A stretch of DNA of 10,485 nucleotides from Flavobacteriaceae bacterium (GTDB lineage Bacteria > Bacteroidota > Bacteroidia > Flavobacteriales > Flavobacteriaceae): the NCBI GenBank assembly GCA_030590765.1, contig JAUVCP010000042.1:1-10485 (forward strand). The letters run 5' to 3'. The translations under genes and the position numbers were made by a program. Numbering within the stretch: the first letter of the stretch is position 1; every line of letters begins with the position of its first letter. This document shows, piece by piece, positions 6,571 through 10,485 of the stretch. The notes under the pieces are model-generated. The model had not been told where the DNA came from. It ran no database searches and saw nothing but the letters and a program-made list of their open reading frames with translations.

Positions 6571-6777
6571 TTAATTTTTTATTAAATCATTTAACTCTGT
6601 TACAAATTCATGAATTTCTTCCTGTGAAAAGTTTTTTTCTATACAAGCTTCTTCTAAAGTACCCCATATTGGTTCTCCACAAGCAATACATTTAATCCCT
6701 TTTTTGGACAGAAAGTTTACAGAAAAAGGAAACTCATCTACCAAATCTTCAATAGTGATCTTTTTATCAATTTTCAT
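6571..6777 (-). CDS. DUF1858 CxxC mini-protein (hybrid-cluster-associated redox disulfide type)
   Basis: The 68-residue product carries the DUF1858 layout: an N-terminal helix pair (KITIEDLVDEFPFSVNFL), the redox or metal-binding pair Cys30-x-x-Cys33 in KCIACGEP, then GTLEEAC (39-45) and a C-terminal helix with VTELN. No signal peptide is seen, so it is cytoplasmic. Members are often found near oxygen- or nitrosative-stress genes, but the function is not established. ATG 6777 is chosen over the upstream in-frame TTG at 6801 because that TTG lies inside the minus-strand -7 element TAATTTTG (6799-6806). It precedes the aldehyde dehydrogenase by 12 bp in the same direction, so the two are probably co-transcribed. 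A redox or chaperone role toward that enzyme is speculation. Confidence 0.8.
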   Translation of the reverse strand: MKIDKKITIEDLVDEFPFSVNFLSKKGIKCIACGEPIWGTLEEACIEKNFSQEEIHEFVTELNDLIKN

Positions 6778-6798
6778 TGTTTCAATTTTAATGTGTAG

Positions 6799-6806
6799 CA
6801 AAATTA
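6799..6806 (-). promoter_or_regulatory. -7 element for the DUF1858-dehydrogenase operon
   Basis: Read on the minus strand, 6806 to 6799 is TAATTTTG, an exact TAnnTTTG. Expected start is about 6793, giving a leader of about 16 nt before ATG 6777. No TTTG appears at the proper upstream distance (6824-6832), so only half of the promoter is evident. Confidence 0.45.
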
Positions 6807-6904
6807 AGAGTATTTGAAATAGTTCTTTGATTAATATTATACTTTTTCAATAAAAACTGTTTAATATTAAACAAAAAGAGATTAGTGACAAATAGCATAA
6901 AAAA

Positions 6905-6933
6905 CAAAAACCGAAAGATCTTTTCGGTTTTTG
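6905..6933 (-). terminator. Intrinsic terminator of the sigma/barrel operon
   Basis: CAAAAACCGAAA (6905-6916) pairs perfectly over 12 bp with TTTCGGTTTTTG (6922-6933) around a 5-nt loop. On the minus strand the stem ends in GGTTTTTG and runs into six more T (6904-6899), 37 bp past the stop at 6970. The near-symmetrical A/T flanks could also stop some rightward transcription. Confidence 0.85.
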
Positions 6934-6969
6934 CCCACATGCAACATATGTAAATAATTAATTAACCAA

Positions 6970-8229
6970 TTAAAAATTAAAATTCAACCCGGAATAAACA
7001 CCTAAATAATAAGGTTTGAAATTTCCGGAATTATTTGAGTAAGTATTAAATTGATATTTAAACATTGGAGTAACATTAAAATACCAGCTTTTGCTAATTT
7101 TATAATCCAAATCAAAACCAACATTACCACTAAAATTAACTGAATTTAAATTATTGGCTCCACCTAGGTCTGTTATTTGGTTTTGTGAGACAAGCGATAC
7201 TGTATTTTTAGTCAATAAATAGGTACTAAACCCTCCTACAAGATTAAACCCTAGTTTATTACTGTAAAGATTATATTTCATTTCTATTGGCAACTCAAAA
7301 TACTCAAGAGATTGATTAATATCTCCACTTGTACTCGATTTGCTTACGCTATTCACATCTGATAGATTACCACTACGCCCTTCTACAACCGGTGATAAAA
7401 CAACTCCGGGTTTAGTTGTATGCGTATTTGATAAAGCATTTTTATCTGTAGAAATAAAAGCATTTACTCCTTTTGTATTATATGCCATTTCAACTTTATT
7501 AACTCCAGATTGTAAATTAATTTTTTTTGTTAACTGATAATTAATTTTTACTCCATAAGAAAATGCATCATCCGTCGTTGTTTTGTTATTAGATAAACTT
7601 TCGTTGATGGGTGAGCCATTTTGCAGAGAATTATAATAAATAGGAGAAACTGTAGACCCAACTGACCATTTTTTGGAATTAGATGACTCTTTTAATATTT
7701 CTTTTTCAGGTTCAATTTGTGTTATTAAATGTTGATCGGTTTTTAAAGCATTAATAAAATCATTCTTATCAATAATGTATTTGTTTTCTATATTTTTGTA
7801 AACCGAAGAAATATCAGTTGTTGTTACAATCACATCGTTGTTGGGGTTTTTTACAAAAACAGGACTCTTTTTCTTTTCAATCCTCTTTTTTTTATTTGGA
7901 TTTACTTGTACTATTCTTGCCTCAGTATTTTCAACACTCCTACTAATTGGAACAACATTATCCGTGTTAAAATTATTATTATTGGTATTTGTTATTCTAT
8001 TGATAGATGATCTTTCCGCGTTAGAATTGGTATACCATATTCCACCGGTTAGAAAAAGCACTAAAATCATGGCAACACCACTTAACCTTTGCCATAATGA
8101 AATGGTTTTTTTATAGTGATTCTCATTTAAAGCAACTTCAATATTTTCCCAAACTTTTTTACCTGGCTCAATTTCCAGATCTTTAAAGTTCTCTTGAAAC
8201 ACTCTATCTATGTTCTTTCTTTCAATCAT
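6970..8229 (-). CDS. Envelope-spanning protein: anti-sigma-like N-terminus, one TM helix, C-terminal outer-membrane barrel
   Basis: The 419-residue product has three parts. Residues 1-48 are a charged cytoplasmic segment (FKDLEIEPGKKVWENIEVAL) of the kind that precedes the membrane helix in Bacteroidota anti-sigma-like proteins. Residues 49-66 form one hydrophobic helix (SGVAMILVLFLTGGIWY). Residues 67-185 are a low-complexity Asn/Ser/Thr linker with a strongly basic patch KKKRIEKKK at 113-121. From about 188 to 419, beginning at KWSVGSTVSPIYYNS, the sequence looks like an outer-membrane barrel (alternating strands, terminal GLNFNF ending in Phe). The start codon follows the sigma-factor stop with one base between (TAA-A-ATG), so translation is probably coupled. 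Context suggests it controls that sigma factor. There is no cleavable signal peptide, so how the barrel is handled is unclear. Confidence 0.75.
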   Translation of the reverse strand: MIERKNIDRVFQENFKDLEIEPGKKVWENIEVALNENHYKKTISLWQRLSGVAMILVLFLTGGIWYTNSNAERSSINRITNTNNNNFNTDNVVPISRSVENTEARIVQVNPNKKKRIEKKKSPVFVKNPNNDVIVTTTDISSVYKNIENKYIIDKNDFINALKTDQHLITQIEPEKEILKESSNSKKWSVGSTVSPIYYNSLQNGSPINESLSNNKTTTDDAFSYGVKINYQLTKKINLQSGVNKVEMAYNTKGVNAFISTDKNALSNTHTTKPGVVLSPVVEGRSGNLSDVNSVSKSSTSGDINQSLEYFELPIEMKYNLYSNKLGFNLVGGFSTYLLTKNTVSLVSQNQITDLGGANNLNSVNFSGNVGFDLDYKISKSWYFNVTPMFKYQFNTYSNNSGNFKPYYLGVYSGLNFNF

Positions 8230-8230
8230 T

Positions 8231-8773
8231 TTAAAACAACTTCAAACTTTGTTTTTGTTGACTTGACTCAACTTTTTCCTTTAAGATCAACCTTGCTCTA
8301 GACAAGTTTGATTTTGATGTTCCCACAGCAATTCCAAGCATATTTGAAATATCTTTATGAGAATATCCGTCCAATGCATATAAATTAAAAACCATTCTGT
8401 ACCTATCCGGTAATTCACGAATAATCTTTAACAAATAATCTAAACTAATTTTATCTTCATTAATTTCAACCTCCACTTCCTCAGGAAAATTCTCTTCAAC
8501 CAAATTAAGAACATTCTTTTTCCTATAAGTTTGTAATGCGGTATTGATCACTATTCTTTTCATCCAGCCCTCAAAAGAGCCTTTGAATTTATATTGTTCC
8601 ATTTTATTAAAAATGGTGATAAATGCCTCTTGCAAATTATCTTCAGCCTCTTGAGGTGTTTTTGAGTATTTTAAGCACAATGCAAAAAGTTTACCAGCAA
8701 AAAGTTGGTAAATTTCTGATTGAGATTTTATATCTCTTTTCTTACTTTTATGTATGAGTTGCTTTAAACTCAT
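8231..8773 (-). CDS. ECF-type sigma-70 family RNA polymerase sigma factor
   Basis: The 180-residue length fits extracytoplasmic-function sigma factors. Region 2 spans about 20-88: AEDNLQEAFITIFNKM (43-58) is core-binding 2.2, and FEGWMKRIVINTALQTYRKK (67-86) covers 2.3/2.4, which reads the -10. Region 4 spans about 118-168: LPDRYRMVFNLYALDGYSHK followed by the helix-turn-helix DISNMLGIAVGTSKSNLSRAR (141-161), which reads the -35. Regions 1 and 3 are absent, as expected for this class. The gene lies between an upstream lipoprotein gene (21-bp gap) and a downstream anti-sigma-like barrel protein (1-bp gap). It would be held inactive or released by an envelope signal if the neighbour is its regulator. 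Target genes cannot be told from this window. Confidence 0.93.
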   Translation of the reverse strand: MSLKQLIHKSKKRDIKSQSEIYQLFAGKLFALCLKYSKTPQEAEDNLQEAFITIFNKMEQYKFKGSFEGWMKRIVINTALQTYRKKNVLNLVEENFPEEVEVEINEDKISLDYLLKIIRELPDRYRMVFNLYALDGYSHKDISNMLGIAVGTSKSNLSRARLILKEKVESSQQKQSLKLF

Positions 8774-8794
8774 TCGCTCAATTAAATAATTAAT

Positions 8795-9196
8795 TTATAC
8801 TACAGGTACAACTATTTCTAAATAAATCGGATCCCCATCATCATCATCTCCTTGCCAGAATCTGAATATATACGGACTTGTTTGTAATGCTTGTACCCTA
8901 ATGGTTAACTCTTCATCACTATCTATAATCTCACAATCATTATCTTCAACAACGGTAGAGATCACGGCAATATTTCGTGCATCATAATCATATTCATACA
9001 ATACGTCATTATAAACATAACACTCCGTTGGACGAATATATTTTACGGAAATATAATAAATTTGTCCATAAACAAACTCGTCTGGAACATCAGCCTCCTC
9101 CACAGGTAACAATTCATAATGATAATTTGAACTGTCATCATCTGAACAAGAAACCGTTAAAAGTAGTATAAAAATAACAAAAAATATCTTTTTCAT
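8795..9196 (-). CDS. Small acidic lipoprotein, predicted surface-exposed
   Basis: The 133-residue product starts MKKIFFVIFILLLTVSC, a clear lipoprotein signal with lipobox L-T-V-S-Cys17. The residues right after Cys, SDDDSS, match the acidic lipoprotein-export signal that sends Bacteroidota lipoproteins to the cell surface (established for Capnocytophaga and Flavobacterium). The mature domain is very acidic, with a short beta-rich pattern (FVYGQIYYISVKYI, LTIRVQALQTSPYIFRFW) and two further Cys (in TECYVY and NDCEII) that could form a disulfide. The family is not recognised. It is the first gene before the ECF sigma factor, 21 bp upstream in the same direction, so it is probably co-transcribed and may be a sensor or a target of that system. 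No clear TAnnTTTG promoter lies upstream, which would fit control by an alternative sigma. Confidence 0.78.
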   Translation of the reverse strand: MKKIFFVIFILLLTVSCSDDDSSNYHYELLPVEEADVPDEFVYGQIYYISVKYIRPTECYVYNDVLYEYDYDARNIAVISTVVEDNDCEIIDSDEELTIRVQALQTSPYIFRFWQGDDDDGDPIYLEIVVPVV

Positions 9197-9276
9197 CTTA
9201 TTATTTTAAAATCAAACAACCAACGCTTGTAACATTTAAGATGCATAATTGCCTCGTGGGTTGCGTATAAATTGGC

Positions 9277-9284
9277 TACTTTTG
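9277..9284 (+). promoter_or_regulatory. -7 element of the LuxE-like gene
   Basis: TACTTTTG at 9277-9284 is an exact TAnnTTTG. Expected start is about 9289-9290, only about 10 nt before ATG 9299, so the leader would be very short. TTG triplets at 9261 and 9249 are not at ideal spacing for a -33 element. Confidence 0.5.
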
Positions 9285-9298
9285 CACAAAATATTGGT

Positions 9299-10276
9299 AT
9301 GGTTTTTTTAAAAAAATTCGATTTGATAAATGATGAAAATTTTGATCGTCATGCTCTTGAAGTCTTTCGATTTCAGGCAAAGAATAATGATCTTTATAAA
9401 AAGTATTTAAATCTGCTACATATTGATATTTCTGCTGTAAAAGAAATAGAAAAAATTCCCTTTTTACCCATTCATTTTTTTAAAACACATAAAATACTTT
9501 CAACCAATAACAAAGTTCAGGAAGTTTTTTTAAGCAGTGGAACCACCGGCATGAACCAGAGCAAACATTATATTACTGATATTCACTTGTATGAAAATAG
9601 TTATTTAAAAGGCTTTCAATATTTTTATGGCAATATTGAAGATTATATTATTTTGGCACTTTTACCAAATTATTTAGAACGAAAAGGATCTTCTTTAGTT
9701 TATATGGTAAATGACCTGATCCAAAAAAGTAATTCTCCCGAAAGTGGATTTTATTTAAATAATTTAGAAAATCTTTCAAATAAATTAACAGATTTAGATA
9801 TAAAAAATAAGAAGATATTGTTGATCGGCGTTTCCTTTGCGTTATTAGATTTAATTGAATTCAAAAAATTCAACTTAAAAAATACTATTGTTATGGAAAC
9901 AGGCGGTATGAAAGGTAAACGAAAAGAACTGGTAAAAGAAGAATTACACCAAATGCTTTGTAAAGGATTTGGAGTTAAAAAAATACACTCTGAATATGGT
10001 ATGACAGAGTTATTGTCACAGGGGTATTCCAAAGGAGATGGTGTTTTTAAAACTCCTCCATGGATGAAAATTCTTATACGTGATACAGAAGATGCTTTAA
10101 CCATTTTACCTCAAAACAGAACAGGGGGGATTAATGTGATCGATCTAGCAAACATCAATTCCTGTTCATTTATCGCGACACAGGATCTGGGTAAAAATCA
10201 CTCTGACGATACATTTGAAATATTAGGTAGATTTGATAATTCAGATATCAGAGGCTGTAATTTGATGGTTGTGTAA
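9299..10276 (+). CDS. LuxE-like acyl-protein synthetase / adenylate-forming enzyme
   Basis: This is a 325-residue member of the LuxE/PaaK-like adenylate-forming group. Counting from ATG 9299: the phosphate-binding loop FLSSGTTGMNQSKH lies near 77-90, ETGGMKG at 200-206, the adenine/acyl motif EYGMTELLSQGY at 232-243, the ribose-binding Asp in TQDLG near 296, and the hinge-type LGR at 309-311. The chain ends about 14 residues after that Arg, so the usual C-terminal lid domain with its catalytic Lys is missing, as in LuxE. A Cys at 320 near the C-terminus could be an acyl acceptor like the one in Vibrio LuxE. Such enzymes activate an acid as acyl-AMP and pass it to a thiol. The upstream in-frame TTG (9272) lies ahead of the -7 element, so ATG 9299 is used. 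No luxA/B/C/D is present, so luminescence is not implied; substrate unknown. Confidence 0.82.
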   Translation: MVFLKKFDLINDENFDRHALEVFRFQAKNNDLYKKYLNLLHIDISAVKEIEKIPFLPIHFFKTHKILSTNNKVQEVFLSSGTTGMNQSKHYITDIHLYENSYLKGFQYFYGNIEDYIILALLPNYLERKGSSLVYMVNDLIQKSNSPESGFYLNNLENLSNKLTDLDIKNKKILLIGVSFALLDLIEFKKFNLKNTIVMETGGMKGKRKELVKEELHQMLCKGFGVKKIHSEYGMTELLSQGYSKGDGVFKTPPWMKILIRDTEDALTILPQNRTGGINVIDLANINSCSFIATQDLGKNHSDDTFEILGRFDNSDIRGCNLMVV

Positions 10277-10445
10277 ACTCACAATGAGTGGAGAGTAAAA
10301 ACAAAAGCACCTATTCAATACAAAAAATTGACTATCTTATAATTACAGCATATTGAAATTATTTCTCCATACTTTTTTTTGTATCAACTTAAGACCGTTG
10401 CAAGGTAAAAAGGAGTAATTTATTATGATAAAATCATTTATATAG

Positions 10446-10476
10446 TTGATTTTCAATCAATAAGGTTGTATATTTG
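10446..10476 (+). promoter_or_regulatory. Bacteroidota-type promoter at the right edge
   Basis: TTG (10446-10448) is followed after 20 nt by TATATTTG (10469-10476), an exact TAnnTTTG. It points rightward out of the window. An ATG at 10480 (ATGAAA...) is cut by the window end. If that is the true start, the message would be almost leaderless; otherwise the gene begins further right. The rest of 10277-10485 holds no gene I can support, only a weak 5-bp hairpin after the LuxE-like stop and a run of nine T near 10371-10380. Confidence 0.5.
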
Positions 10477-10485
10477 ACTATGAAA

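Noticed and set aside
6778..6801. TTG start that would add 8 residues to the DUF1858 protein
   Set aside because: The TTG is inside the minus-strand -7 element 6799-6806; the ATG at 6777 fits the domain length.
9272..9298. TTG start that would add 9 residues to the LuxE-like enzyme
   Set aside because: It lies upstream of the -7 element at 9277-9284, so it is not transcribed from that promoter.
9299..10276. Bioluminescence (lux) operon
   Set aside because: Only a LuxE-like gene is present; there is no luciferase, reductase or thioesterase gene in the window.
10277..10289. ACTCA-CAA-TGAGT hairpin right after the LuxE-like stop codon
   Set aside because: Only 5 bp with a 3-nt loop and no T tract, so it is too weak to call a terminator.
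10425..10445. Six-residue frame preceded by AGGAG
   Set aside because: The Shine-Dalgarno-like match is probably chance; Bacteroidota rarely use it and no gene follows in that frame.

Overview
The window looks like ordinary chromosome from a low-GC member of the Bacteroidota, most likely Flavobacteriaceae. The evidence is AT-rich DNA, several promoters of the Bacteroidota type (TTTG, about 18 nt, TAnnTTTG), start codons with little or no Shine-Dalgarno sequence, a lipoprotein with an acidic Ser-Asp-Asp-Asp stretch after the lipid Cys, small outer-membrane barrels ending in Phe, and a Suf-type Fe-S locus. I do not assign a genus. I see no IS element, phage gene, CRISPR array, tRNA or rRNA.

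Layout. (1) 1-753, minus strand: the end of a Suf locus, with sufE followed by a DUF59/MIP18 (SufT/PaaD-like) gene cut by the window edge; the second gene has its own promoter. (2) 764-779: a perfect 16-bp palindrome made of two abutting, oppositely oriented -7 elements. It can fire sufE leftward and the next operon rightward. (3) 796-4118, plus strand: a tight three-gene operon of a PfkB-family kinase, a 630-residue PurF-like glutamine phosphoribosyl-amidotransferase paralogue and a small lipoprotein. (4) 4121-4549, minus strand: a small secreted outer-membrane barrel, convergent with the lipoprotein and only 2 bp from it. (5) 4550-5007: an AT-rich gap with a hairpin, a C6T7 tract, a strong plus-strand promoter, a roughly 130-nt candidate small RNA with its own terminator, and a second hairpin facing the next gene. 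(6) 5008-6777, minus strand: a DUF1858 CxxC mini-protein followed by an ALDH7/antiquitin-type aldehyde dehydrogenase, probably alpha-aminoadipate semialdehyde (piperideine-6-carboxylate) dehydrogenase of lysine degradation. (7) 6970-9196, minus strand: a three-gene envelope-signalling operon of surface-type lipoprotein, ECF sigma factor, and a protein joining an anti-sigma-like N-terminus, one inner-membrane helix and an outer-membrane barrel. It ends in a strong terminator. (8) 9299-10276, plus strand: a LuxE-type acyl-protein synthetase-like adenylating enzyme. (9) 10277-10485: non-coding, ending in a promoter for a gene that lies beyond the window.

How the genes fit together. Fe-S assembly and nucleotide/sugar-phosphate chemistry share one palindromic promoter. 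The PfkB kinase plus PurF paralogue suggests a PRPP- or ribose-linked amidotransfer step distinct from ordinary purine synthesis (inference). The sigma/barrel/lipoprotein operon resembles an envelope-sensing unit. The best candidates for something undescribed are the kinase-PurF2-lipoprotein operon, the intergenic small RNA, and the sigma factor paired with an envelope-spanning barrel protein. For three genes (796, 6777 and 9299) a longer reading frame beginning at TTG exists, but that TTG lies in or upstream of the -7 promoter element, so I moved each start to the internal ATG.
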